Assembly (NCBI GenBank): GCA_947359465.1
Contig: OX375879.1
Location: 95,676,271-95,740,270, forward strand
Length of the DNA: 64,000 bases
DNA from: Metellina segmentata
Taxonomy: Eukaryota > Arthropoda > Arachnida > Araneae > Tetragnathidae
Direction: 5' to 3'
Part shown: piece by piece, positions 1-11,832 of the stretch
How positions within the stretch are numbered: the first letter of the stretch is position 1
How the letters are laid out: each line of letters opens with the position of its first letter
Program-made: the position numbers and the translations under genes
The notes under the pieces: generated by a model
The model's input: the letters and a program-made list of their open reading frames with translations, nothing else
Told to the model about the DNA's origin: nothing
Database searches by the model: none

Positions 1-940
1 AAAATTGTTATAGGTCTTGAACATCTTGGTTTTAAAGTTGGGTACATCATCAGTGACAATAATGCTATTAATCGCAAAGCTGTTTCTTTTTTTGCTTCCC
101 CACCCAAATTGAGTATTTGTTATAATCATCCTGCTGACCCTTCAAAACCATTGTTTTCCATTATTGAACCTGTCCACATTCTGAAATGTATTAGAAATAA
201 TTGGCTAAACCAAAAAAAATTGTGGACAATGTATGTTTTATCCAATGTTTTACCAATTGGACAATAATTTATCGAATGCGGAACAAATCACAGAAAGATT
301 AAAATCTGCCTCTCTCTTAACACTAAAACAGCTTCATGAAATTGAATCAAATGCTATTGTAAAATATGCTGATACACAAACAGCATTGTATCACACAACG
401 CGTGCAATAATAGAACTAACAACTTATTGTATAGAAGAGTTAAATTTTTAGTATATATTAACTGCAAACTGATTAATTAGAAGACTGTTTTGGCAGTTAT
501 CGCCAGCTAGCAGGTGCCCAGTATAATATAAATTTGACAGAATTCTTTAAAACTGAAAAAAAATTAGAATTATATCTCTTCTTCCATTATGGTTAAGCTA
601 AAAAAAAATGGTGAAATTGATATTGGTATTTCAGATGTGAAAGATGTAGTTGAAGTTGAAAATTTGGGAGAATAAATTCAATTTTTGGGTAAAATTAATG
701 TTTGTAACTCTGATATTTCTGACTTGAATGACACTATTCTTGCTATTGTGTTTGTAGCTGGCTATTGTGTTCATTCTCTTTCAAAAACCATCAACTGTTT
801 ATCTTGTAAAGCTCAATTATCTGTTGATAGAGAACTTGAATTAAGTTCATGTTATGCTTTGATCAAAAATCTAGAGCGAGGTGGATTGAAGTATCCAATT
901 AATGATGTAATTACCAAAGTATATACAATTACATAATTGT
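1..940 (+). pseudogene. P-element/THAP9-like transposase remnant, cut by window edge
   Basis: Frame 1 is open from base 1 to a stop at 265-267 and reads like the RNase-H-like region of P-element/THAP9 transposases: IISDNNAINRKAV, then DPSKPLFSIIEPVHILK and CIRNNWLN, which resembles the family's DPVHILKNIRNNWLN signature. The frame then shifts; 233-451 continues with a helical stretch (AEQITERLKSASLLTLKQLH), and 685-936 ends with VFVAGYCVHSLSKTINCLSC and RGGLKYPINDVI, which resembles the C-terminal region of THAP9-type proteins. At least two frameshifts and an internal gap of low coding quality (450-680) show it is dead. The N-terminal THAP zinc finger would lie to the left of the window. Family call is from recognised motifs; no ends or target duplications are visible. 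Confidence 0.7.
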
Positions 941-1229
941 ATCTAAGTTATTATCCACAGACTTTGAAAATTGTTGACTTTCAAAATAAGAGAAATGTTG
1001 TATGTAATATCACGTCAAATGTTTTGAACTCGTCAGAAATTTTCCTGCCAGTTAAAACTTGCGACAAAAGTCAATTCTGAAAAAATCAACAAACATATTT
1101 TTGAAGAACTGATGCAAAAGAATAAATGATTTGTGCTAGTTTTGTCTGCTAAAGATAAAAAAAGGCCTAAAAATCCCAAAATGACAAATTTCCTAAAGAT
1201 AGAAAAATTCAAACTCTAACAAATTTAAA

Positions 1230-3100
1230 AATTTAATTATTTAAAGGTAACTGTGGATGTTTTTTATTGCAATGTGGTGTTGGCAGATATGCTATGTAAA
1301 TTCATTAAAATGAATATTTTATTGTATTGATTTTTATGCTATTTATTTATGCTATGATAATTTTATGTTTAATAAAGATAATTAAATTTATTTTTCTAGT
1401 GTCCTATTATTTTTTTGCTTTCAGTGAGTGAACTTTAGAAATTCTGAAATAAATTTCTTACCATAGTATTCAATATGTTATCAATAGGGTACATTGGAAA
1501 TGACTGGTTGATATAATTCTATATTAATTTGTTAGCTCAATGATTTCATGTATGATAATAATGTACTAATCACTATATGCTTAAAGTTAATCCATTATTG
1601 GAATTGAATTTTCATGTCAAGTTATATGTATATAGGGCAATTCCACGGTAACTTACATTTAGACAAATATACTGATCTTGAAGTGTAAATATATTAGCAA
1701 AAAATAATAGAAAACAAAATATTTACTTGAATTGTTCAACAAACTAGTAAAAAGCTAAACTTTGATAAGAATGTTATTAATTTACTGATATTTTTATTTT
1801 ATTTTAATTAAATTTACTGTTATAACTTGCGTTACAGTCAAGAGGAATAACAGAAAAGGTTCATGAACATTTGAATAAAATTCTGTTTTGTTCAACATGA
1901 TATAGTTTGAAAAGTATATACATTAATTCTAAAGCCTTTCATAATTGTAGTCATGCAAATTTTTTAAAACTGTCATTCATCAATTAAATTTAATTAAAAA
2001 AATTTTAAGTAACATACGTAACATTTCATTTTTCCAAAATTTTATTCTAATAGCTAAATTTTCATTACAATAAATCAAATACAATCACGATGAATCAAAA
2101 CCAAAGAACTCCAGTCTTTTTTAAGCCCAAAATTATGTAAAATATATCTTATTTTATTTTTTCAAGTTTTTACTTTTCAGCATGGAATTACCCTAATATA
2201 TCATGGGTGTTCACTAATTCTTGCACACAGGATTTACTTCTCCAGCCTCCTTTTTCAAAAGTTAAGGTAAAATATTTTTTAAATAGTTGACACAATATAA
2301 AAGGGACTATATGGATATATTGGTCAAAAAATATTATGCAATTGACATTGGAGATACCTGATATATGCATCCATCCTCCAAGTTAAATATAAATAGTTTT
2401 CAAATGCTTCTAATTGAAAAAAAATTATCTGATCAACTTCTATAGTTATGTTCTTTAATTACCTAAAAAAAAAGCATTAATACTAAACTCGTCATTTTTT
2501 AAATTCCATTAACAAGGAAATTATTTTTTTAGCAAACTCATTTGAATAATGGATTTACTAAATGTTACTATCATAATTTAGCTTTTCTTTGTGTAAAATG
2601 TATCATATTGTCGCTATACACGTAAATACAATAATTTATCAACAGGTCCTAGAACCCAACAAAAATAGCCCTGGAAAATTTTAACCTTTCTTATGAATAA
2701 CCGAAAATTAATCTAAATTAAAAATATATTTATATGGCTGCATTTATCAAGGATGATGGGTATTCTTAAAAATTTATTTTTCCCACAGATGTCTCAGAAT
2801 TTTTTAATCATTGCTTATTAAATATAATTTAAACTGTCAATTTGATTTTGTATCCATAATTAATTTAAACTCTTAATTTCACTGGGTCGCATTTATTTCC
2901 TCCAGTAACTTTCCAGATATTCAATGAAGCATCGCAAACATTACTATTTATATTTTAACCTTCTGAACGTTGCTTTGTCATATTTTATTGTTTCCCTCAA
3001 TTATAAATTGTATATCTATATATTTCTTCCCCTGCTTTCAATTTCATTTCATTATGCTACTTTAAGCTGACAAATTCCAATAACTAAATAATTCGTTGAA
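1230..3100. other. AT-rich stretch, nothing recognised
   Basis: No open frame with protein character, no repeat ends and no RNA gene is recognisable. An AATAAA at about 1370 could be a leftover polyadenylation signal of the P-like remnant upstream. The stretch is likely old decayed repeat or plain intergenic DNA. Confidence 0.4.
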
Positions 3101-3109
3101 TGAAGTCGG

Positions 3110-3435
3110 AACTCGCTGATAAACAAACGCTCAACAATGATGTTTTGCATCGCCTAATTTTTCTGACGTCACAAAACAGTGGTTTGGCTTTCTTATCTCT
3201 AGGAGGTATTGGCAGGGGACGAAGCCCTCGCTGTGACGTCATGGATCCTAAAGTGAAATCAGGATAATACAAATTATTCAGATAGTTTCACTCTGCGAAA
3301 GGAATGTTGGTTTGCGAAAACAAACCTAATGCCTTATGTAAAAGGAGTGTTGGTTTGCGAAGCAAACCAATATGGGATTGCGTAGCAATCCCCGGGGGTT
3401 GGCGAGCGTAAGCGAACAGGGGGCGGAGCCCCTAG
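3110..3435 (+). mobile_element. Helitron-like short non-autonomous element, copy A
   Basis: The right end is a GC hairpin (GGGGC-GGA-GCCCC) directly followed by CTAG at 3432-3435 and then T, the layout expected of a Helitron 3' end. Inside are REP-like palindromes: GGTTTGCGAAGCAAACC near 3350 and GGATTGCGTAGCAATCC near 3376, plus two TGACGTCA-type sites (3168, 3234). A second copy in opposite orientation lies at 39477-39745 and shares the hairpin, the palindromes and the GACGTCAC block. No coding capacity. The left edge is approximate. An alternative is a foldback MITE of another class. Confidence 0.5.
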
Positions 3436-3549
3436 TATTTATAAATATTTGATTGACGAAGAAAGAATGTTTAGAACATTTAATTTTATAATTACTTAAA
3501 TTTTATAATGGAGCACGAAAAACCCAAACGATAAACTCATTGATCATAA

Positions 3550-3879
3550 GCCGACCAACCGGTATAGTGGTTAAGGTGTTAGCCTCTAGATCGGAAGGTT
3601 CCTGGTTCGAATCCGGGTGCGGGCATAGATGTTTGTAAACGTATGGTGTAGAGGCGGCTGGTGCACCTTAAATCTGTCGTGGCCGAAAGTCCTCACGTTG
3701 GGTTGGTGTGGAAGTTTGTAGAGTGGGGTGCCAGCTCAGGTGTTGCTTCGTCATCTGACCGTGGTTCAAAATTACGAGGTGTTGTCCTCGAATCTTTCCC
3801 TTAAGGGACTGATTCCGGACCGTCGTCAATAGCCCGTTGTGTTGCTCTAGTACGACGTTAACTAAAAATTACCATTACC
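3550..3879 (+). mobile_element. tRNA-derived SINE, full length, with 11-bp target duplication
   Basis: The first ~75 bases are tRNA-like, with a box-A-like segment (TATAGTGGTTAAGG) and a perfect box B (GGTTCGAATCC), so an internal RNA polymerase III promoter is expected. A ~250-base body follows and the tail is (ACCATT)-like. The copy is flanked by a perfect direct repeat ATTGATCATAA at 3539-3549 and 3880-3890, which marks the exact insertion and suggests fairly recent retrotransposition by a LINE partner. More copies lie at 19-21 kb. It is not a working tRNA gene because the acceptor stem is not paired. Confidence 0.85.
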
Positions 3880-3890
3880 ATTGATCATAA

Positions 3891-4930
3891 AAGTGTAATT
3901 TTGCTACTCGGTATCTGGCAACTTCAGAATTAATGCTTAATTTTTTAATTTTATATAATATTATTTTTGGGGGTATTTGAATTGAAAACGAGATGGATGC
4001 AGTCATAAGTATTATAAATATGTGTTCTTTTATGCTTATAAATCATTGTTTTTATCAATATTGTTCAAATGTTTTGTCGAATTGTTTTACTTCAGAATAT
4101 ATTTAGGAAGTCGAAATTCAATACACTAGAACAGATTTTTTTTTTTCAGAATTCTGACTTTTTTAAGGATTAGAATTTCGTTTCTGTTTGCATTATGTGT
4201 TCCGGTATATTACCTTTTCCAGAAATATTATTTAGGAGTTGGATTTTATTTATTTATTTCCTGCAAAATATCACTAGACATGGGTACTTTCGTAGTGGTA
4301 TATGTATATTTCCGCTAACTTTCTTTAAATCTTTGGTTGAATACGTAATAGTGTGTAGATAAAAAATAAATAAATAAAATTTACAAATCAAAACATTTCT
4401 TAAATGTGTAACTTGTTATTTTAAAATGACATGAAAAATTTCAAAAATAACTTTTAATAAGATGGGTTACGTTAAATTAAAACTGGTAGTCATACTTTGT
4501 AGTTCAAAATATATTTCAAAATTTTGATATAGCTTTTCATTGAAAGATTATTAAAATAAACTAAATTTCATTTGTTTTTCGTGTTTCATGGGTGTTATTG
4601 AAAGCTGTAATCCATAGTTAAGTAACTACATCTATCATACTAAATAGATACGCGCTGTATGTGTGTTGGAGAAAAGGGAATTTTTAATAAGACTTTGTTG
4701 ATCTTGAAAAAATATCACATTAAGTAATTTTGAAAAATTGAAATTTTATGTCTTAAGAGGGAGAGAGTCGAGGTTTCTTACTCTATTTATTGAAGCTGTT
4801 CTTACGCAACTTAGATGCATGTGAATCGTTCGTTGAAAGTGATTTTCTTTTTGTAAAAGCGTTGTAAAATCAACCTTCTGTTTATTAAAAAATTGTTATC
4901 GATTAGGTTTAATTTGTCTACTCTGATGAC
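3891..4930. other. AT-rich stretch, nothing recognised
   Basis: No coding frame longer than background and no clear repeat ends. The left end of the Helitron-like element that terminates at 5695 may fall in the last part of this stretch. Confidence 0.3.
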
Positions 4931-5695
4931 ATGTATTTCTAACAAAAACTCTGTTATTCCACATGCCACTGAATGGAATTTTCTGGGAAAAGTGCCCGTT
5001 TGCTTCAAATTAAATTAGTCACGAATGCCGTAAATTTTTATCCCCCTTGAACAAATAGAAAGCCGGTTAATATGTAGCCTATCATATCCGCAGGGTTTTA
5101 AAATATAAGTGTACCAAATGTGTGGATTGGTCAAAAGGTGGATTAGTGTAGAGAACAGACAAACATCAACTCTGCTTTATATATCTAACAGAAGCTCCGT
5201 TATTCCACCTGTTGCTAAATGGAATTTTCAAGAAAAATTGCATTTGCTTCAAACTAAATAAGTAACGAATGCTGTAACAATTTAACTACCATCTTCTCAT
5301 ATTGATGATGAAATTCGAAAATATCGCATACTAAGTAAAAGAATGACATAATGAAAACATATTCATAGGAAAACTAAATGCAAGAATATCCACCGAAATT
5401 TCGCCATTTTTACTGAAATTGAATGCACGGGAATATTCGTAGTCACTCGAAAACTTAAAATCAACTTCAGCAGAAGTGTCACGAATATGAAATGGTGTAT
5501 ATGGTTGGATACAACATATATGCATATTTGCGTCCGTAGTAAATTGTAGAAGCGATGGAGAAGTTAAATTGTTATTAAATTTTTTTCCCGTACACATAAA
5601 TGATGCAAATATTCTTTTATGAAATAAAATTGGTGATGACTTTTCAATCAACATGTTATTAATTCAACCCGAGCAAAGCCGGGTATTTCTGCTAG
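4931..5695 (+). mobile_element. Helitron-like element, 3' end with hairpin and CTAG
   Basis: At 5667-5684 a hairpin (ACCCG-loop-CGGGT type) is followed after eight bases by CTAG (5692-5695) and a T, the standard shape of a Helitron 3' terminus. Within the element about 100 bases are duplicated: 4935-5037 and 5181-5284 share TCTAACA, GTTATTCCAC, TGGAATTTTC, TTTGCTTCAAA and ACGAATGC. The 107-codon minus-strand frame at 5331-5654 has no recognisable protein. The 5' end (expected to begin TC) was not located, so the start is a guess. Confidence 0.45.
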
Positions 5696-5987
5696 TGTAG
5701 TATAAAAGACTGAATAAACACTGGTGAAATAAATTAAGAAAATTTGCATATTTTATCGAATTTCATGAAAAGAACTGAACTGAATGTAAAACCACTGCTT
5801 CTAGACAAAAATGCAAATCTTGTACGTCAAATACGTAATCGTACACGTGTGTGTAGACGGAGCCAGTAGAGAAACAGGCTTTATAAGCGCGCGTAAGTTA
5901 AGACGCATTTCGTTCGCTAGCACACCTCGGCGAATTTCTTGGTGTTATTTTGCAGCAATCGGTTAATTTCAAATTGTAACAGTAAAA

Positions 5988-7470
5988 ATGAGTAACCACC
6001 AACGTTTAGATGATGGAATGAGGTGGCGAATTGTGGAGAGGCTAGAAGCAGGCCAATCTCAAGTCCAAATTTATAGAGAGTTCAATTTAACGCCCAGCGT
6101 CGTGTTTAACTTATGGAAACAATTCCAGGATACCGGATCCATCGAGAGAAAGCCTGGGCAAGGTCGTCCAAGAGCCACGACGGCCAGAGAAGATCGCCAT
6201 TTGTCGATTATAGCGAGGCGTAACATGAGTGCTACACTTCTCAGCTCTCTCGTGACTTGCAAGTAGCCACAGGCAGGGCCGCCCATAAGGGGGGACAAAC
6301 CCGACAAATGTCGGAGGGCCCGGACGTTTAAGGGGCCCGCGGCCCCAAGGTTTGTTCAAGAAATTATCTGCCTCATTTTAGAGTTATTTTCTGAATTTGA
6401 CAAAAAAAAAATATCGAACAGAAAATAGTCTTTTCAAGTCCTTAAAACGACCCCGTCAAGGTGGTCTCACATTTTCACCAGTCTACGACAACGACTAGTT
6501 GGTTTACATGCCACAAGGAGTAATGAGTATAGCACATATACATATTTAATTCCATTATTACTTACCAGTTCATTATTAATATATTATGGGTTTGCTTGTA
6601 CATTTCTGAAGTTGGGTATTTGTAAATATATGGATACTTGGGAAATTAAAACTTTCTACACAAGAAAAAAACTTAGGGGCCCGCCCGAAAATTTGGTCGG
6701 GGGGCCCGGGAAATTTATGGGCGGCCCTGGCCACAGGAACCCGTGTATCAAGGGTGACTGTTTCCAAAAGACTTCATGAGAGAGGGTTGTTCGCAGGAAG
6801 ACCTGCTGTTTGCGTCCCGCTCACTTCTACGAACAGGAGAATCCGTTTATCATGGTGCAGAGAGCATAGAGATTGGAGTATGGATCAATGGCCGACCGTT
6901 CTCTTCACTGATGAGTCCCGGTTCAGCCTAAACACCGATTCTCGCCGTACGTCGTTCATATGGAGAGAACCAGGGACCCGCTACCTACCCTCCAATGTCC
7001 GCGAAATCAACCACTATGGCGGAGGAGGTTTAATGGTCTGGGCAGGCATCATGTTGGATGGCCGCACACCTCTCAATGTCTTTGAAAGAGGCAGTGTGAC
7101 TGGTGTGAGGTATAGGCATGGGGTCTTGGAGCCCTATGTTCGTCTTTTCAGGGGTGCAGTTGGCCCTGAGTTCATTTTAATGGACGATAACGCGAGCCCA
7201 CATAGAGCTCTTCTGGTCGACGAATTTCTAGAGTGAGGATATTCGCCGGATGGATTGGCCAGCCACATCTCCAGACAACCCTATAGAGCATGTCTGGGAC
7301 GCACTGGGGAGGGCAATTGCAACTCGCAGGCTCCGAGAACCATCCAGGGAATGAAAACAGCGGTTCTGAACGCGTGGGACCAATTGCCACAGGAAATGAT
7401 AAACTGCCTTATTTTAAGTATGAAATCACGCTGCGAGACTTGTATATCTGTAAGAGGGGTACATACCCCC
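5988..7470 (+). pseudogene. Tc1-like transposase, frameshifted and split by a hAT MITE
   Basis: 5988-6240 encodes an N-terminal helix-turn-helix (MSNHQRLDDGMRWRIVERLE ... GQGRPRATT), including the GRPR hook between the two DNA-binding subdomains. A one-base shift near 6210-6240 moves the frame to SQLSRDLQVATG, which is interrupted at 6274 by a MITE and resumes at 6730 as TRVSRVTVSKRLHERGLFAG. The catalytic part reads FTDESRFSL (first Asp) and ILMDDNASPHRA (second Asp), then breaks again after 7233; HVWDALGRAIATRR and WDQLPQEMI can be read in shifted frames up to the HTPY end at about 7470. Family is IS630-Tc1-mariner. Flanking inverted repeats were not found. The element is inactive. Confidence 0.85.
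6274..6729. mobile_element. hAT-type MITE with 8-bp target duplication
   Basis: The ends are perfect 15-base inverted repeats, CAGGGCCGCCCATAA and its complement. The flanks GCCACAGG at 6266-6273 and 6730-6737 are an exact 8-bp target site duplication, typical of hAT elements. At 456 bases with no reading frame it is non-autonomous. It sits inside the Tc1-like transposase pseudogene, so it jumped after that element arrived. Confidence 0.92.
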
Positions 7471-7479
7471 TATTAACCC

Positions 7480-10400
7480 ATTTTTTTGTTTATTCTGCAA
7501 CCGCTGTTTCATACCTTTCGACTCCAACGAGTGTTACGCACGATCATGCGTGTATATTACAATTATTGAATGGTTATTTGTTTTGTATTGTATCAATGTA
7601 TGTACATATCAAATTTCATTAAACTCGGTACAGTAGTTCTAGAGATAATCGACCAAGTCTGAAAATTCTCTTAATTTCTTACACCAGTGTAATAAGTACA
7701 CATATAAGAACTAAAATTCTTAACAAAATAGCAAAATGCTTTGCACTTTCCTTGTAAGTTATGCAAACATATGTACACACTAACATTTACTGTAGTTTTG
7801 TAAGAAAAATAAATGTTTAGGTTTAGTTTTTTCGTATCTTTATAAGAAAAAATAAAAATATAATTTTCTATGTTTCTTTCCAAAAAAGCGTTGAGTTTTT
7901 TTCGGTTTGAGCACTAATCCCGTTCTCTATACATATAAAACTTTTCGCACATAAATCAGTGCTACTTAAAATATTGATAATCTAAGGTTATACCAGTTAA
8001 ACACAAAAAGTAATGCAACTTCAAATTAAAAGTTACGTGTTATAAAAAAATTGACTAGCAATTAAACAGTAACATCTGTAACTGTCTAAATTTTAAATGC
8101 TAAATAAACGTCTTGTTCTAAAATTCAAGTGTTTGCTAAAAAGAATCTTTTTAGCAAAAATTAGATATTTTCAACTAAGTCGACTGTTCATATTCAAATG
8201 GACATAAATAGATTTCCATTACATGTATAGACTTTTGAGTTGGTAGGGTATTAAGATAGCCCAACATGCCAGAAAAATTCGAGAAAATATTGCCATTTTC
8301 AAGAGTAAACTTAGTTAGTTTAAAACTAAAAATTTAAGTTTTATAGAATGAATTTGTTTTAATTATTTGACGAATTTTTTAAAAAGACAATTTTACAAAT
8401 TTAAATAATGATTTCAAATGTGTGTACAGGGTTATCTATAAAAACCCACCTTTACTATCCGTAAATTTAAATTTTCTGAAAATTTTTCATTTTTATGACT
8501 AATTTTTAAAAACTAGATGCGGGTAATTTACTACAGAGACATGCATGTCCAGGCAAAACATAATTAAATTGTACGTGTTAAAATTATAATAATTTTACAC
8601 CTACATCGAAATAATTTTATTTAGTTTAAGAAACATGTTCCATTATTCTCGTCCAGAGAGCATACAATCGTCATTATGAAAATGGCGGCAATTAAAGGTA
8701 TTAAATTTTCCCAACTGCTAAAAAACATTCCAAAGAATGTATTAAATTATATAAAAACTAAATAAAGCATTTTTTAAATAAAAGTTAGTAAAAATTTTTA
8801 AGTTGTCAAATATTGACCTCACTGTATTACTTATACTCTGATATCTTTAGAGAACTATGAAATAACTTAATTTTTTAATTGTGAAATCGTTGCTGAATTA
8901 AAACTCGATACCCGCTTACAGATTTTTACTTTAAAATAAAATTTTAATTGCTTCTTAGATGTGTTTTATAGCAGATTTATTATGAAAGATTTGAAAAATA
9001 TTTATGTACCTTTCTAATTTTACTCAGAGTAGATGTCATTTGCCATGGATGAAACTTGAACGTTACTTCTTTATCTTTGATAAAAGATTTCCTGTAACAG
9101 ATAGAATAGCGATTTATCTCTGTTAAATACTTATTATCATGCATAGCTTTTTCAATGCGACTATTTCACATTTCTTATGATTATAACATATTGAATCATT
9201 CTGTGTAAAATGTGTGAAACTAAAAATTTGAATAATTTTTCTAATTTATCTGTATCAGTTTAATTTTTAGAATAATCTTAACAAAAAAAAAATTACACAC
9301 ACATTTAAAAATTGTCAACTTTTACTAAAAGCACATGAGTTATAGGATATTTCAATAAAAATGAGAAGGGTGTACTAAAGTGCACGCAGTAATCGAGAGT
9401 ATATACCAGATAAAGGATATTCGTAGTTTCCTGTAAAATTAATTTTTACTCAGTGTTTGGAAGCACAAAGTTTAATTACAGTAGAATATTTCGATTGTTA
9501 ACATATATCTATTAGTGTATCATAATACTGAGTGTGATGATTAAACAACTTGTATGAAGTCTTGCATTTGGTGAAAAGAAAAACAATATATATTTCAGAT
9601 TTAAAAAACCACTTCTTTACTGCTATAAGTGCTTGAAAAACATTTATTGACTAATATATTTGCTTTAAAAAAAAACATTTTTATTATTTATTTTACAGTA
9701 ACACAACCATTATTTACTTTAGAAATTTTTCTGTTTTTTATCTTTCTCTTTCAAAAGTTAATACATATCTTAATGCGTATTTATGTATTAAAAATAATTT
9801 ATTTGAGACGAAAGGAGAGAGATGCTCAATCATATGCACATTTTGTATATTAAGGTGCATACTTTAACTGAAACAGATAACAAATTATCTTATATTGCTT
9901 CATATGTTTAAATAAAAAACGACGCGTTATAAAATTAAATACTCGCATAATATTGATAAATTAAAATCCTCGTATTTATTTGAATTAGAAATGCAAACTT
10001 CGTTTCTAACAAAATCTTTAATGCACGAAGGGTTTGATTATAACAAAAGTTTTCAAAAATATTTACAGTTTATACACACACATCCGAACACAAATTCTAC
10101 TTACAGTTTTTCAGCAACGATTTGAACGATATAATTCGAAATCTTAATACCATCCTGATCCATACGCTTCAGACAAATATGTTCTTGTAACCTTGACGTT
10201 GGAACTGCGTTATGTTCTCTGTATGCCTACAACTGATGGAACAAGATCTACTGGCCCAATTTTTAAAGAAAACTCTTCTTTTCCCTCGGTAAAAAAACTA
10301 GTCAAAGATCACCATGGTGATAACAACCTTCAGAAACTATTTCGATATACTTCGATACTTTATTCAACAACATTAAGAATGATTCTCTAATTGCATAACT

Positions 10401-10730
10401 TCTGTTCCACGTCAGTGGTGTCACGCTAGGGAGTTGTCTACTTATTTGTTTTTCTCTGTTCTTGAATTTCTATGTGGTCTCGGAATATAACGTTCATATT
10501 TAAACTATCATTACACGATATAGACTATTTCGGGAGTAGAATAACCGACTGAAGACATCCCAATCATTATTCATGTTGATTAGTGAACATTAGAAGTCGC
10601 GAAAAAATGGGTGTGCATGAGATGTTACCAAACTTTTGAATAACCCGAAATATTTGCAACAAATTTTTAGCTTGTCTAGTTTTGGGTTTAAGGAAGACGA
10701 AACGGTCTCTTTCTCACTTATTATTTAACT
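7480..10730. other. AT-rich intergenic stretch, nothing recognised
   Basis: Several frames of 65-75 codons exist here but all have low-complexity, AT-driven composition (rich in F, I, L, K, Y) and no domain character. The 65-codon frame at 10193-10390 (MTLELRYVLCMPTTDGTRST) has somewhat better composition but I recognise no family. Confidence 0.35.
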
Positions 10731-10734
10731 ATTT

Positions 10735-11330
10735 TAACTGCACCGTTTTTCACGTCTGGTTACGAGGTATTTTCTGTCAAGCTAAATATGAATGTCAATA
10801 GTGTTTCTGCTGTGATACGCGTTTTCTGTGTGTATTTTGAACTTGAACACAGTGGAACGCAGTAAGGTGAATGTAGTCCGGCTTCGTGTGTGGTTAGGAA
10901 ATTTCTTATTGTATCCAAAGAGAATTATTCTGGGCAACGATTTTGCCCATCTTGAAACGCCAAAGCATAGAACCATTTTTTAAATTTAATTTGTCATCCT
11001 TATTCTTCTGTATGTTTCACTTCATTCATGCTCTGCGGATAACAAATGAATTTTTTTTAAATGCTTTGGTGATTTTTTTCAAGATTGGAAAACTAACGGT
11101 TGGCGATAAATCATTGCCCCGGACAATTCTCATTCGATACAATAGCAAATTTCTCAACCACTCACGAAGCCAGGCGATTTTTATTTTAATACGTTCCACG
11201 AGCTAATAATGTTAAAGTCAGTTCGTTTGATTTTCGAATACGATTTCAGCAATTTGCAAATAAAAATTATAAAAAGTACTTTCCGAATTGTTGATGGTTG
11301 ATTGGGTCAACACCGATTAGATTTAACACC
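10735..11330. repeat. Dispersed repeat with ~110-base inverted arms
   Basis: The plus strand near 11065-11200 (GCTTTGGTGATTTTTTTCAA onward) matches the minus strand of about 10840-10965. Both arms can be read as similar peptides, SLPRIILFGYNKKFPNHTRS and SLPRTILIRYNSKFLNHSRS, so this is a foldback pair with a loop of about 100 bases. The outer segment 10755-10830 (ACGAGGTATTTTCTGTCAAG) and 11245-11275 recur in diverged form near 22158-22290, so this is part of an old repeat family. The family is not recognised. Confidence 0.5.
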
Positions 11331-11832
11331 AAACGTCTCCAAAACGGCGATAAACTACATTTCAAGATGCCCCCTATATGCATTATGCTAGAGCATTTGA
11401 AGAATAGAAGCAAACTTGTGTTCCACTCATAGATTTGTTGTAAACAAATAAGTTTTAATTAAGCATTCCACATTTACTTGTACCAACCACATCGCACGGA
11501 CAATGTACCTTAATCAAAGTGGTTATTTTCGCAAGCCACGTCAGTCACTGGCGACACTAAGGGCCAGATTCAACTGAAACGTGATCGATCCGCTCGATCG
11601 ACTGAAAGCGCCACGATCGAATCGTATTTTGGAATTCGTTTCGTCGTTTGAACGTGATCGAGGTTGTTAGGGTTACCACTATAGCAAGATGATTGCTCAA
11701 ATGGTTGTGACGTCACAGAATCGTGATTTGACCAATAAGAGAACGTGAAATTGCGTTTTGTTTGTTTACGTTTTCAGATTCTTACCTCTGGTTGAACTGT
11801 CATTGCATTCGTCATTCCTAAGATATTCTGTC

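Noticed and set aside
3168..3241. TGACGTCA sites as CRE promoter elements
   Set aside because: They belong to a repeated element found also at 39.6 kb, not to a gene promoter.
3550..3625. Possible functional tRNA gene
   Set aside because: Promoter boxes are present but the acceptor arms do not pair and the segment is the head of a longer repeat with tail and target duplication, so it is a SINE.
6071..6359. Minus-strand frames across the Tc1 5' part
   Set aside because: Shadows of the transposase frame and of the GC-rich MITE end.
9629..9853. 74-codon frame rich in F, I and L
   Set aside because: Composition reflects AT-rich DNA; no initiation or splice context and no domain.
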